Positions 1-9,822 are shown, counted from the stretch's first letter. The stretch is DNA of 64,000 nucleotides from Haloplasma contractile SSD-17B (GCF_000215935.2 NZ_AFNU02000004.1:283869-347868), one strand, 5' to 3'. Notes: a model not told the origin generated them from the letters alone. Numbers and translations are program-made.

Positions 1-1838
1 TTCATTAATTCTGCATTACTATAGTCTTTTATACTTCTTAATAAAAACTGATAGAACTTACCTACTCCGTTATCAAAAGCTAATAATTCTTTTTCTTTAT
101 TAAAGAAATCAAGAATGGTATTGTTAACCTGTTCAAGTGAGCTATTACCATAATACCCAGTATTATTTTCACCATTAGAAGACCTATTCCCATAATAATT
201 ATGATACAAATGTGTTTTATTATGGTTATTGTATAAGGTCTTTAAGAAAGCAAATGTATTTAAGATTTGATTGAAGAACCCTCTCTTGTCTGCTAAATCA
301 CTGACTAGCATCGCCATAGGGGAAAGTGTACCTAGCCGGTTTATAATGACATCAATGGCTGCTCTTTTTTCTGATACAACTAAAACCGATTTATTCTGAT
401 TAATGGCATTTGCTATGATATTTGATATTACCTGTGACTTACCCGTTCCTGGTGGTCCTTGAATTACTAGGTTTTTATCAAGTGAGTTACGCACTACTAT
501 ACTTTGGGTAAAATCTAAATCATTTATTTTAAGAATATCATCTTCTTTATACCCACTTATTAAATCGTAATTGTTACTTCCGGTAAATAAGTTAACACCA
601 TCACCAAGGAGCATCTTGTGAAGGAGGCCTTCTTCATCTACAGATAGATTTGTGATAATATTTTGATAGTCATTGTAAATATGTAAATTTGTAATAGGGA
701 AAATTGCTAAAATTGGATATCCCTTTACTTTATAGTTATTATTAGATACTGTCTGATCAAATTCAACTTTGCTGATTGGTAGACAAGGTTCTAACTTCAT
801 CTCCTGGTCTAATTTCAACGCCAGTCCAAGATTATTTAATAACCGATCACACTCGATTATTTGACCGGACATTGTTTTTGTTGACAATTCAAAATTAAAC
901 CCATTTAGATTTAGGTCATGATATGCGATATAAAGCATAATGATCATAGGGTTTATAATGGCATCTTCACGTTTCAGGTGAATTTCTAATGTATGTTTCT
1001 TTGTTTCAACGATTTCAACGGGAGTCATAATTAAGGGTGCCCTTACAGAATCCTTATCTCCTATTTTACCTTCTACAAATGGAAAACCAAAAAATAGTTC
1101 ATTTTTGCCTGACTCTCTTATAATTGCGCGTTGTTCCTGTCTAATCAATAAGAAGTTTCGGTAACTCTTTTCTCTTTGGTTGTTATATTTTTCAACAAGA
1201 GAGAATAAAAGTTCGTGTATATCGCTAAAATTTTTGATTAACATTGTATTTGAGAGAATATATTCAAGGTTTGTTAATAATTCCTCACTCATTAACTCCT
1301 TATACTTCGATTCCCATATAAAATCACCTTGGTTCACATCGTCTTTTAGACCAGAGAATAAGTGATTTAAAACGTTAAGACTAAGACCAAAACTTTTTGT
1401 GATGAAATGAATAAAAGGATTTAGTTTTTTCAGGTAAGGATGTTTTTCAATATTAATCCCATCATCGATACTATTATTCGTAAAGGGTTCATTCTTCTTT
1501 AGTTCTGCAGTTATATTACCAATTTTACATAATAAATCAATTCGACGTTCGTCGTCGGTATCAAGTTCCGGAATCATGTCTAAGGTTTCACTTATCAGTC
1601 CATTACGAACTAGATCTTTTATATCGTCTAGGTCTATATAGTTCAACTCTAACTTAATTTTATCATGTTCTTTTATAAAATCGTCGAGACTTGTGTCTGT
1701 ATAAAAATTACTAATTTCTGTAAACAAGTCAATCGCACGTCGTCTACTAGTTCTACCTAAAAAAAGTGTTCGCAATCGAGAGTTCACATTTAGTAATCGT
1801 TTCTTATAGTTTTCTAAAACAAATTTAGTTTGGTCCAT
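1..1838 (-). CDS. Superfamily 1 helicase/ATPase, DUF4011-like (partial, 3' end outside window)
   Basis: An open minus-strand frame starts at ATG 1838..1836 and runs off the left edge, giving the first 612 residues. A P-loop, GPPGTGKSQ, lies at about residues 461-469 and is followed by a motif-Ia-like segment (VLVVSEKRAA). This is the arrangement of large DUF4011/AAA_11 helicase-type proteins, which pair an N-terminal recognition domain with an SF1 motor. The N-terminus (LENYKKRLLNVNSRLRTLF) also resembles DUF4011 openings. Later helicase motifs and any nuclease domain are outside the window. The start is supported by a GGAGGT site at 1845-1850. The substrate is unknown; proteins of this kind are often found in defence or mobile contexts, but no neighbour here confirms that. 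Confidence 0.7.
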   Translation of the reverse strand, partial: MDQTKFVLENYKKRLLNVNSRLRTLFLGRTSRRRAIDLFTEISNFYTDTSLDDFIKEHDKIKLELNYIDLDDIKDLVRNGLISETLDMIPELDTDDERRIDLLCKIGNITAELKKNEPFTNNSIDDGINIEKHPYLKKLNPFIHFITKSFGLSLNVLNHLFSGLKDDVNQGDFIWESKYKELMSEELLTNLEYILSNTMLIKNFSDIHELLFSLVEKYNNQREKSYRNFLLIRQEQRAIIRESGKNELFFGFPFVEGKIGDKDSVRAPLIMTPVEIVETKKHTLEIHLKREDAIINPMIIMLYIAYHDLNLNGFNFELSTKTMSGQIIECDRLLNNLGLALKLDQEMKLEPCLPISKVEFDQTVSNNNYKVKGYPILAIFPITNLHIYNDYQNIITNLSVDEEGLLHKMLLGDGVNLFTGSNNYDLISGYKEDDILKINDLDFTQSIVVRNSLDKNLVIQGPPGTGKSQVISNIIANAINQNKSVLVVSEKRAAIDVIINRLGTLSPMAMLVSDLADKRGFFNQILNTFAFLKTLYNNHNKTHLYHNYYGNRSSNGENNTGYYGNSSLEQVNNTILDFFNKEKELLAFDNGVGKFYQFLLRSIKDYSNAELM

Positions 1839-1844
1839 ATTCTT

Positions 1845-1850
1845 ACCTCC
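1845..1850 (-). promoter_or_regulatory. Ribosome binding site of the helicase gene
   Basis: GGAGGT on the minus strand, 6 bases before ATG 1838, fixes the start of the truncated helicase gene. Confidence 0.7.
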
Positions 1851-2243
1851 CTGTATATCCCTAAAAAAATAATGTAATAACGTAATGATTTCACATAAAA
1901 AAGTTATTCCTTAGACCATTTATTCTTTATTATAAAGCTATATAGCTAATCTGTTAAAAGTAGTCTATATTCATTATATAAGAGTTTGCTAATATTTACC
2001 ACAAATGATTTAAAATAACATAATAATACACTATATAATATTATAGAAAAAATGTAGTGTATACTTTGTCTAAAAAAGTAAGTTAGCGAAAAGAATATAA
2101 TTTATAATCAATCTATCCATTAACTATAATCCTTATACTAAAAGAGCTGTAGATTACTGAAGTAACAGTACTAAAGCGATTAGCAATTTATGACTTTAAG
2201 TAAAAAGAAAAGCAGACGTTAGATTGTCCACTTCATAATTTCT
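1851..2243. other. Intergenic region, no gene seen
   Basis: About 390 AT-rich bases upstream of the helicase gene and downstream of the YwaF-like gene. I see no convincing ORF, hairpin terminator or RNA. It presumably carries the helicase promoter. Confidence 0.5.
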
Positions 2244-3089
2244 CTATGCAACTTCCTGAATAGATTGATGTTGTCTTGAGACTTTATTTTTAACTATATG
2301 CTTTTCCTTGTAGTACCAAGGAAGAAAGGCTAGTAAAAAGAATACTAACGCTACTGTCTCGAATGTAATTAATGTTAGAATATCTTGCTTTGGAAAGAAG
2401 GTTATTCCAGTCTTGTCGGGATCAACTAAAAACAAATAATTCGAACCAAGAGCATAATTAATGAATAGTGTTGATATTGCAAAAACATTTAACCACAGGA
2501 ATGAACGGATTAAAGATTGTTTATTAATTTTATGACCGAGTACAACGATCATGTACATGATTATTAATACAATTCCTATATGGCCTATAAAAAATTGATA
2601 GTATCTAAAACGAGTCGGTCCAAAATCATAATCATAGTTTGAAACTTTCAGAGCACTAGGTAAGAACAATGCAAGAGAAGAACCACAAAAAACCCAAAAA
2701 TAAAGAACATCGAATAGTTTTTTGCTATTAATAAATAACATAATACCTGCTAATACCATTGCAATTCCGCAAAGACTTAGTGGCAGGTCTTTTTGTATAC
2801 TTGCCTGAATAGGGGCCTGTACTTTGTTTAATGACTCTCTCATTTGCTCCCCTATATACGCATTATTCCATCCGTAGGACATTTGAGTAAGAATTATAAC
2901 TGCAGCTATAACATATCGAACTATCTTTTCATGTTTGTATTGTTGAATTTTCATTCTATATTTATATAAAATAAGTATAATGATCAACATAATAATTAAA
3001 GGAACTAAATGATCTAAACTGTAGTACTTAAACGTGTAACCATCCTCAGGGTAACTAAAAAAGTTTGATAGTATATAGACCACATCCAT
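2244..3089 (-). CDS. YwaF/TIGR02206-like integral membrane protein
   Basis: A 281-residue protein with about seven hydrophobic segments spread over its whole length (first at residues 27-43). Motifs such as LPLSLCG, RYYQFFIGH and NYLFL match the conserved hypothetical TIGR02206/YwaF family of Firmicutes membrane proteins. Function is unknown for the family. It is a lone gene, divergent from the uracil permease to its right. The start is weakly set by a GGCGGTGG stretch just upstream. Confidence 0.7.
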   Translation of the reverse strand: MDVVYILSNFFSYPEDGYTFKYYSLDHLVPLIIMLIIILILYKYRMKIQQYKHEKIVRYVIAAVIILTQMSYGWNNAYIGEQMRESLNKVQAPIQASIQKDLPLSLCGIAMVLAGIMLFINSKKLFDVLYFWVFCGSSLALFLPSALKVSNYDYDFGPTRFRYYQFFIGHIGIVLIIMYMIVVLGHKINKQSLIRSFLWLNVFAISTLFINYALGSNYLFLVDPDKTGITFFPKQDILTLITFETVALVFFLLAFLPWYYKEKHIVKNKVSRQHQSIQEVA

Positions 3090-3330
3090 CCACCGCCCAT
3101 TCTATTAGATTCGTCTAAATTTTAACTGTAGTTATTAATTTATATCTGTATACTAGCTTAGATTTAACCTATACTTATCATTGTATTCATACTAGAATTA
3201 TAACTAAAAAATAAAAGAAAAGCAATTTTATATAGAGTGTTAACAGAAACTTAAAGATTAGTTTCATAGTTTAAGAAAGAATATAACTATTGACTTATAG
3301 TAAATTTTAGTGTAAGATACTAAATGGAAC

Positions 3331-3382
3331 TTTTAATTCAGTCCAGAGAGGCTGAGAAGGATCGCGGTGAACGGATGTTCAC
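3331..3382 (+). promoter_or_regulatory. PyrR-binding leader (anti-antiterminator) of the uracil permease gene
   Basis: The leader contains CAGTCCAGAGAGGCTGAGAA (3340-3359), which matches the PyrR binding-loop consensus: a CAG/CTG and CC/GG stem capped by AGAGA. A perfect hairpin, GTGAAC-GGAT-GTTCAC, follows at 3367-3382. In Bacillus relatives PyrR with UMP binds such loops and shuts off pyrimidine genes. Seen directly: the consensus. Inferred: the regulator, because pyrR is not in this window. Confidence 0.75.
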
Positions 3383-3401
3383 AATTTATTGAGATATTAA
3401 A

Positions 3402-3437
3402 CACTAATCTTTACTAAATATATTAGAAGGATTAGTA
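3402..3437 (+). promoter_or_regulatory. Second leader hairpin, candidate antiterminator
   Basis: ACTAATC...GATTAGT forms a long AT-rich stem (3402-3437) between the PyrR loop and the hairpin next to the RBS. No T tract follows, so it is not a terminator itself. Confidence 0.4.
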
Positions 3438-3476
3438 TATATCATAAATAATACACGTGTATCCTCTTATGCTTCT

Positions 3477-3526
3477 TGCTTGAGAGTTTTTTTATTGCCA
3501 AAATTGGTATAAAAAGCCTTCAAGCA
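3477..3526 (+). promoter_or_regulatory. Long hairpin before the permease RBS
   Basis: TGCTTGA (3477-3483) pairs with TCAAGCA (3520-3526). Inner pairing of the T-rich left arm with an A-rich right arm extends the stem. The T tract is inside the left arm rather than after the stem, so classical intrinsic termination is uncertain. The stem ends only 20 bases before the AGGGAGGA ribosome site. Confidence 0.5.
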
Positions 3527-3562
3527 GAAACTAAACTAAAATCATAGGGAGGATTTTTTATT

Positions 3563-4999
3563 ATGACTAAACCAACTTTAGTGTACGATGTACACGAACA
3601 ACCAACATTAGGAAAATGGATTATTCTAAGTTTGCAACATGTGTTAGCAATGTTTGGATCTACAGTATTAGTACCTGCTATAACAGGACTACCAGTAAGT
3701 GTTACACTAGTATCGGCAGGACTTGGGACACTTCTATATATTATTCTTACAAACGGTAAATCACCAGTATTCCTAGGATCATCTTTCGCCTATATATCAC
3801 CAATTTTGACAGCAATGACAATCGGTGTTGCAACTGAAGGTGGAAAAAACCCTGGTGCAGTAGCTGCTGGATTGATGACAGTTGGAATTATTTATCTGAT
3901 TATAGCATTAATAATTAAATTCTTAGGGACAGGCTGGCTAAATCATATTCTACCTCCAATTGTTATAGGACCTACAATTATTGTAATTGGACTCGGGCTT
4001 GCGCCTGTAGCAATTAATATGGCTCAGACAAATGGTACAGGAACGTTCGATCCGAAATATCTAGCTGTCGCTTTAATCACTTTATTTACAGCAATCATTA
4101 TATCAAACTTTACAAAAGGTCTGATACAACTAATTCCAATAATGATTGGAATTGCAGTCGGATATATATCCGCTATTATGTTTGGAATCGTTAACTTTGA
4201 TATCTTATCGCAACATAACATTATTGAAATGCCTGAATTCTTATTCTTAGATGGGTGGCCTCAATTTAGCTTTGAAGTAATCGCAATTATGGCACCTGTT
4301 GCACTTGTAACGATTTCGGAACATATCGGTGATCACTTAGTGTTAAGTTCAATTATAGGAAAAGACCTTACTAAAAATCCAGGTTTAGCAAGAACAATTG
4401 CAGGAGATGGGTTAGCGACATTAACTGCAGGGTTCTTAGGAGGACCTGCTAATACAACGTATGGTGAAAATACAGGGGTAGTAGGAATTACGAAGGTTGC
4501 TTCTGTATGGGTAATCGGAGGTGCAGCTGTAATTGCATTCTTCCTTGGATTTATAGGTAAATTCACTGCATTAATTACTACTATACCGGCAGCGGTAATG
4601 GGTGGAGTATCTATTCTGTTATTCGGAGTCATCGCGTCAAGTGGGGCAAGAGTATTAATTAATAATAAAATAGACTTTTCAAAACAACGTAACTTAATCA
4701 TTGCTGCAGTAATTCTGGTTACAGGTATAGGTGGAATGACGATTAAAATTGGAAATGTAGAATTTGCTGGAATGGCGTTAGCTGCTATAACAGGGATTGT
4801 CCTTCATTTAATTCTACCGAACAAAGATGACTCTTATGGATCAAAAGAAGATGTTATAAAACATATTGTTGTCGATGGTGAACTTCTTGTTGAGGAAATT
4901 AACAACAATAAGAAAATGGTTATTACAGTAGACGGTACATCTGATGAAAAAGGTGTTGCAAAAAATATCACTAGTGTCAATGTAGTAGATAAAAAATAG
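3563..4999 (+). CDS. Uracil permease, NCS2 family
   Basis: A 478-residue polytopic membrane protein of the nucleobase:cation symporter-2 family. The opening (YDVHEQPTLGKWIILSLQHVLAMFGSTVLVP) is typical of UraA/PyrP-type uracil permeases. Conserved core segments include GPTIIVIGLGLAP and GDGLATLTAGFLGGPANTTYGEN (around residues 275-300), which carry the substrate-binding region. It imports uracil with protons. A polar C-terminal tail of about 50 residues (after residue 425) is longer than in most relatives. The PyrR-type leader upstream supports uracil rather than xanthine as substrate. Start ATG 3563 follows AGGGAGGA. Confidence 0.85.
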   Translation: MTKPTLVYDVHEQPTLGKWIILSLQHVLAMFGSTVLVPAITGLPVSVTLVSAGLGTLLYIILTNGKSPVFLGSSFAYISPILTAMTIGVATEGGKNPGAVAAGLMTVGIIYLIIALIIKFLGTGWLNHILPPIVIGPTIIVIGLGLAPVAINMAQTNGTGTFDPKYLAVALITLFTAIIISNFTKGLIQLIPIMIGIAVGYISAIMFGIVNFDILSQHNIIEMPEFLFLDGWPQFSFEVIAIMAPVALVTISEHIGDHLVLSSIIGKDLTKNPGLARTIAGDGLATLTAGFLGGPANTTYGENTGVVGITKVASVWVIGGAAVIAFFLGFIGKFTALITTIPAAVMGGVSILLFGVIASSGARVLINNKIDFSKQRNLIIAAVILVTGIGGMTIKIGNVEFAGMALAAITGIVLHLILPNKDDSYGSKEDVIKHIVVDGELLVEEINNNKKMVITVDGTSDEKGVAKNITSVNVVDKK

Positions 5000-5018
5000 A
5001 TTTAATATAATAATAGAG

Positions 5019-5054
5019 AGAGTTCATTTGATTAATCAGATGAACTCTTTTTTT
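5019..5054 (+). terminator. Terminator of the uracil permease gene
   Basis: AGAGTTCAT (5019-5027) pairs with ATGAACTCT (5040-5048), with further pairing inside, followed by a run of T. Confidence 0.9.
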
Positions 5055-5681
5055 CTTTATAGATATAATTTAAGTTTTAAGAAAGTGTATTTTGCACTAC
5101 TTTAGGCATCAACCATTCAAAAAACATTAGAATAAAAATAAGTTAGAAAATTAATATAAGTAAGTTAAGTTAATGTCTACTCAACTTTCTAGATTTTAAA
5201 ATAAAATTTTTTAGATAGTTACTGTTAATAATCATCATAAAGTATAGCAGCTAATTATAAATAAACGAACACTATTAAAAGAGATAGTCTAATAGAACGC
5301 AAAATTAATCGAAGTTTCAGGTTTTAAGATTATAAACATAAAATGGACTAGTTTTTTTTGAATGTAATAAAAATTTTTGCAAAAAAACACACAAATTTGA
5401 CGTATGACACATATAAGCTTTTAATTATATAGTAGTGTATAAACGTAAATAGAGTAAAAGACACATTAGCATATACTTGTTTGGTATTACAGTTTAGGAT
5501 AGGAAAGAATTACCGCTCTTATTACTTTATATAATATCTGACATAGATAATAATAAAAAATGAGATAAAATAATTATTTTACAGTAATTTATAAAAAAAA
5601 TCACAATTTAAATCTTCAATTACATCTGCTTATGTGTTAAAATAAGATGAAAAACTATTTTTTCTGAGGAGGAAGTTTAGA
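5055..5681. other. Intergenic region before the NADH dehydrogenase gene
   Basis: About 630 AT-rich bases with no supported ORF. A TTGACG (near 5398) and several TA-rich blocks could be promoter parts, but no clear -35/-10 pair stands out. The gene start at 5682 has a strong RBS (GAGGAGG). Confidence 0.4.
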
Positions 5682-7742
5682 ATGAAGAGAATTATTGTTC
5701 TAGGTGGTGGATACGGTGGTATTCTCACAGCTAAGAAATTAGCTAAGAAATTAAAAAAACAAGATGTAAAAATCACCTTAATAGACAAAAATCCTTATCA
5801 TACAATGTTAACAGAGTTACATGAAGTTGCTGCGGGACGTGTTCATGAAGATTCAATAAAAATTTACTTTGATCAAGTATTTGCAGGACGCAATGTTGAC
5901 GTTGAGATGGATGAAATAACGAACATTGATTTTAGCAACAATATATTAACATCAGAAACAACAGAATATCCTTATGACTACTTAGTGGTGGGAACAGGAT
6001 GTAAGCCAACATTCTTCGGAAACGATCAGATTAAAGAGAATGTATTTACATTATGGTCTTTAGAAGATGCAAATATTCTAAAAGAACAAATTCATACCAT
6101 GTTTAAAGAAGCTGCAAAAACAAAAGATGAAGCATTACGTAAAGAATTATTATCATTTGTTGTTGTTGGTGCAGGCTTTACTGGTGTTGAAATGGCTGGA
6201 GAATTAGCTGAACAAGTTCCAGAATTATGCCATGACTATCGTATTAATCAAGAAGAAGTTACAGTTAAACTATTAGATATGGCACCACGCGTATTACCTG
6301 TATTTCCAGAAAAACTATCTGCAAATGCAGATAAGAAGCTACGTAAATTAGGTGTTGAAATTCATACTGGAGAACCTTGTGGAGAAATCACAAAGGAATC
6401 AATTAAGTATGGAGAACAGGTATTTAAATCACGTACAGTGGTTTGGGTAACTGGTGTTGAAGGATCAGAGCTTATGGACAACATCGAAGGTGTAGAAACA
6501 AAAGCTCGTGGCCGTATTGCATGTAATCAATATTTACAGGCAGAAGGTAAAGAGAATGTTTACGTTGTTGGAGATAACATTTTCTATATTCCTGAAGGTG
6601 AAGAACGTCCTGTTCCGCAAATGGTCGAAAATGCTGAACATTCAGCTGGAACAGTTGCTAAAAATATCGCAAGCGAATTCAAAGGAAAAGAAAAAGAATC
6701 ATATAATCCTAGTTTCCACGGAGCTATGGTATGTATCGGTGGACGTAAAGGTCTAGCGCAAGTTGGATCTGGAAATATGATGTTTAACATAAAAAATAGC
6801 TTCATCGCTTTATTTATCAAGCACTTTATTAATATCGTTTATTTCTTCCAAGTGTTAGGATGGACAAAAGTTTGGTCATACATCAAGCATGAATTCTTTA
6901 ATGTTCCTAATGACCGTTCAATGGTTGGAGGATTATTATCACGTAAGACACCGAATATCTGGACTGTACCATTACGAATATGGTTAGGGATTAGTTGGTT
7001 CTTACAAGGTCTACCAAAACTAACTGAAAAGTTAACTGGAGGATGGGCTGACTATTGTACGTTAGGTGAATTCCCACGTGATTTTGAGAATAAAGGTTTA
7101 TTATGTCAGATTCAGGGTGAAGTAGTGAATGAATATCAAACAGATGTTTCTATCGCTGCACCTGAGGATCCAGTTATAGTTGAACATAATTATGAAGATC
7201 TACATGGTTTTGAACTAGTCATGACATACATTACAGATTTCTTTAAAGGGTTTGCACCTACAAATTATGGATGGTATGGTTCAGAGCATGATATTCCTTA
7301 TATATTAGAATATTTCCAACAGTATAAATGGATTGGTTGGCTATTCTGGTTAATCGAATGGGCATATGACTTATTCATTGTAATTGCTGATTGGTCTATG
7401 AATACGATTGTTGCTTACTTTGCTCCATTATTTGAATTAGTATTAGCAGTTGGAGAAACTGGTGTCGGAATTTTATTAATTATCGGTTTATTCACTTCAG
7501 TTGCTGCTCTAGGTTCACTAGTGCTGACAATAATGGTACTAGTAGGAAGTTCGTTAGCATATGATGGAATTGTTTTAACGGAACTATTCTGGTACTTAGT
7601 AGGAAGTATTGCACTTCTTAACTTTGGTGGTAGTGGAAATGTTGTGTCAGTAGATTACTACATTATGCCTAAAGTTAGAGCATTCTGGCAAAAAATACCG
7701 CTTGTTAAAAAGTGGTATACTTATGGAGAAAAAATTCAGTAA
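5682..7742 (+). CDS. Type II NADH dehydrogenase with C-terminal DoxX-like membrane domain (Ndh2-type)
   Basis: A 686-residue fusion. Residues 1-400 are a pyridine-nucleotide-disulfide oxidoreductase: the FAD-binding GGGYGG is at residues 8-13 and the NADH-binding GAGFTG at 163-168, and VYVVGDN belongs to the second FAD motif. It should oxidise NADH and reduce quinone at the inner membrane face without pumping. Residues from about 425 to 675 form several membrane helices split by a polar loop with two Cys (in GGWADYCTLG and LLCQIQG), resembling DoxX proteins. Normal NDH-2 enzymes are near 400 residues. The same extended architecture is known for Ndh2 of the Listeria extracellular electron transfer locus. 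It is followed by a lipoprotein gene 31 bases downstream, likely co-transcribed. Confidence 0.85.
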   Translation: MKRIIVLGGGYGGILTAKKLAKKLKKQDVKITLIDKNPYHTMLTELHEVAAGRVHEDSIKIYFDQVFAGRNVDVEMDEITNIDFSNNILTSETTEYPYDYLVVGTGCKPTFFGNDQIKENVFTLWSLEDANILKEQIHTMFKEAAKTKDEALRKELLSFVVVGAGFTGVEMAGELAEQVPELCHDYRINQEEVTVKLLDMAPRVLPVFPEKLSANADKKLRKLGVEIHTGEPCGEITKESIKYGEQVFKSRTVVWVTGVEGSELMDNIEGVETKARGRIACNQYLQAEGKENVYVVGDNIFYIPEGEERPVPQMVENAEHSAGTVAKNIASEFKGKEKESYNPSFHGAMVCIGGRKGLAQVGSGNMMFNIKNSFIALFIKHFINIVYFFQVLGWTKVWSYIKHEFFNVPNDRSMVGGLLSRKTPNIWTVPLRIWLGISWFLQGLPKLTEKLTGGWADYCTLGEFPRDFENKGLLCQIQGEVVNEYQTDVSIAAPEDPVIVEHNYEDLHGFELVMTYITDFFKGFAPTNYGWYGSEHDIPYILEYFQQYKWIGWLFWLIEWAYDLFIVIADWSMNTIVAYFAPLFELVLAVGETGVGILLIIGLFTSVAALGSLVLTIMVLVGSSLAYDGIVLTELFWYLVGSIALLNFGGSGNVVSVDYYIMPKVRAFWQKIPLVKKWYTYGEKIQ

Positions 7743-7773
7743 TAGACTGAAAAATAGATTGGAGGCAAATAAA

Positions 7774-8751
7774 GTGAAAAAGATAATGATAATGATGTTT
7801 ATTTTAATAACAGCTGTAGCCTTAACTGGGTGTGACTTCCAAAACACAACTTATTTTACAGCTCCTACACAAGAGGCTACTTATATAGATAATAGTGAGA
7901 TCACATTTGATCCATATGAAGTATTAGAATTAAACTATCCTAAAGCAGGCAAACATTTTGAAGAACCATTAGAAACACCGATGTCAATTAGTGAATTCTT
8001 ATTCTCTCAAGATATATTAACTGCTGATGAAATCGATACATTTAGAGAAAATTATATTGTAGAATTAGAATACCGTTTTAATCACCATGGAGAGACGTTT
8101 GAAACTTACGAATTTACTGGTGAAGACTATATCGCTAAATTCGAAGATCCATTTAATACATTCGGTGACACAGAAGGTGTTAAAGAATTTGAATATCGTG
8201 TTCATTTCATAGATAAAGAAACGTTGGATCGTTCAGAAATGATTAATGTAACAGGTATCATTGAATTAGAGCCAGCTCCGATTGGAGTAGTTGAGAACAC
8301 CATTACAGTGGATCGCTTTGAACCGTATGATGTATTAAACAATCTATACATGCCATTTCCTGTTCCAGTACCTGAAGAAGATACTGATACTGAAGGAGAA
8401 TATTATGCTTTAGAAGATTTATATACATTTGAATTCTTAGTGAATGGCAAAGAAGATGAACAAGAATTTGTTTCGGGAGTTAAAGGTATTCATACAATTA
8501 CTATATTAGCTACTGAGATTCTTAATGAATCTGATCAAGGTGCTGATGAAGACGAAGGTACCGATGATGAATCAGGCGCAAGTGATGATTCGGATTGGAC
8601 ATTTAACCAAGATGATAGTGGAATTACATTCTTAGGAAATACTACGAATGAAACTTCATTCGTAAAATTAGCTAATGAAGCAACATCTACTGAAGAAGAA
8701 ACAGTAGCTGGTGAAACATATACAATTACATTCACAATAACAGTAAAATAA
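7774..8751 (+). CDS. Acidic lipoprotein of unknown function
   Basis: I prefer GTG 7774, placed 8 bases after GGAGG, over an in-frame ATG at 7702 that overlaps the dehydrogenase. This gives 325 residues with a lipoprotein signal: MKKI start, hydrophobic core, lipobox LTGC with Cys20. The mature part is acidic. A motif F-[DE]-P-Y-[ED]-V-L occurs twice (near residues 42 and 186), so two related domains are likely. A Glu/Asp/Ser-rich linker near residues 255-275 precedes a C-terminal beta-rich segment. I recognise no family. Linkage to the NADH dehydrogenase suggests an extracytoplasmic role in the same electron path, which is inference. Confidence 0.75.
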   Translation: MKKIMIMMFILITAVALTGCDFQNTTYFTAPTQEATYIDNSEITFDPYEVLELNYPKAGKHFEEPLETPMSISEFLFSQDILTADEIDTFRENYIVELEYRFNHHGETFETYEFTGEDYIAKFEDPFNTFGDTEGVKEFEYRVHFIDKETLDRSEMINVTGIIELEPAPIGVVENTITVDRFEPYDVLNNLYMPFPVPVPEEDTDTEGEYYALEDLYTFEFLVNGKEDEQEFVSGVKGIHTITILATEILNESDQGADEDEGTDDESGASDDSDWTFNQDDSGITFLGNTTNETSFVKLANEATSTEEETVAGETYTITFTITVK

Positions 8752-8756
8752 GATAT

Positions 8757-8796
8757 AAAAAAGATCGTTCAATAGTTAATATTGAACGATCTTTTT
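8757..8796 (+). terminator. Terminator of the dehydrogenase-lipoprotein operon
   Basis: AAGATCGTTCAAT pairs with ATTGAACGATCTT, followed by T residues. The stem is 15 bp with a short loop. Confidence 0.9.
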
Positions 8797-8823
8797 ATAT
8801 TGTCTACTAAAAATTAGGTTTTT

Positions 8824-8850
8824 TAAAAAAAAGACACAATAAGTGTCCTT
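8824..8850 (-). terminator. Terminator of the hepS-hepT operon
   Basis: On the minus strand AGGACAC-TTATT-GTGTCTT is followed by eight T, immediately after the end of the polyprenyl synthase gene. Confidence 0.8.
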
Positions 8851-8856
8851 TATATA

Positions 8857-9822
8857 TCATGATGAGCGTTTTTCTAGTTGTAAAAGTAATTCTTTTAATA
8901 TTTTAGTGTCAGGATGCTTGATTTTTCTTAATGCTCTCTTGGCCTTTTGTTGGTACTTTTTATTTAGTTTCTTACTTCTATCTAAGGCCTTACTATCTTG
9001 AATAAGATCAATACACGATTTAAACTCGGATTCTGATGAATTTTCCGATAGTTCTCTAATTTTAGAACTTATTTTTTTATTTTTTAATGCATAGATAACT
9101 GGCAGTGTAATATTACCATTAAGTAAGTCCTGACCAGCTGGCTTACCTAGTTCGCTCTCACCCTGTGTAAAGTCTAGTATGTCATCTATTATTTGAAAAG
9201 ATATACCTAAATTAATTGAGTAATGATATAAATGTTTAAGAGTTCTCTTATCTGCACCGGCAATACTGGCACCACTAATTAAAGATGCTGCTATCAGTAA
9301 TGCGGTCTTATTTTTAGTCTTTTCTATATATTCTTTTAGAGAAACATCAAAGTTATATAAAAAGTCTTGTTGCATTATTTCTGAGTGACAAAGATCGGTT
9401 AATGACATATATGAATAATAATCTTCTTCAATATTGTATTTTGAGATTAACTCTGCACACATACTCATCACGTAGTTTCCTAACATGATTGCAGTGTATT
9501 TATCTGTTGTTATATGGAGTGACGGTATACCTCTTCTTGTTTCTGCATGATCTATTACATCATCATGTATTAATGTAGCAGTATGAACAAGCTCAAATAT
9601 TGAAGCATACTTGTATATATGTGCTACTTCCTTATTACCAAAGTAACTTCCAATAATCGTAAATAAAGGGCGTAATTTTTTACCTTGGTTTATGGTTAAA
9701 TCAAGAATAAATTGTTTCTGATCGTACGAAAGCAGCTCATCTTCAGTAATTATATTATATATTTCGTCATCTATTACTTGTTTATTAACATTTGCTATTT
9801 CAAATAAATCCATTTTATTCAC
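8857..9822 (-). CDS. Polyprenyl diphosphate synthase catalytic subunit (HepT-like)
   Basis: 321 residues, the usual size for trans-isoprenyl diphosphate synthases. The first Asp-rich motif DDVID is at residues 87-91, followed by RRG. The second, DDILD, is at 213-217, followed by GKPAGQDLLNGNITLP. It extends allylic diphosphates with isopentenyl diphosphate to make the menaquinone side chain. It lies 19 bases downstream of a HepS-like gene, matching the two-component heptaprenyl synthase of Bacillus. The start is supported by GGTG a few bases upstream. Product chain length cannot be read with confidence from the sequence. Confidence 0.85.
   Translation of the reverse strand: MNKMDLFEIANVNKQVIDDEIYNIITEDELLSYDQKQFILDLTINQGKKLRPLFTIIGSYFGNKEVAHIYKYASIFELVHTATLIHDDVIDHAETRRGIPSLHITTDKYTAIMLGNYVMSMCAELISKYNIEEDYYSYMSLTDLCHSEIMQQDFLYNFDVSLKEYIEKTKNKTALLIAASLISGASIAGADKRTLKHLYHYSINLGISFQIIDDILDFTQGESELGKPAGQDLLNGNITLPVIYALKNKKISSKIRELSENSSESEFKSCIDLIQDSKALDRSKKLNKKYQQKAKRALRKIKHPDTKILKELLLQLEKRSS

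Noticed and set aside
4333..4701. 122-codon open frame antisense to the uracil permease gene
   Set aside because: It lies wholly inside a clear gene, has no SD, and its composition mirrors the membrane protein on the other strand.
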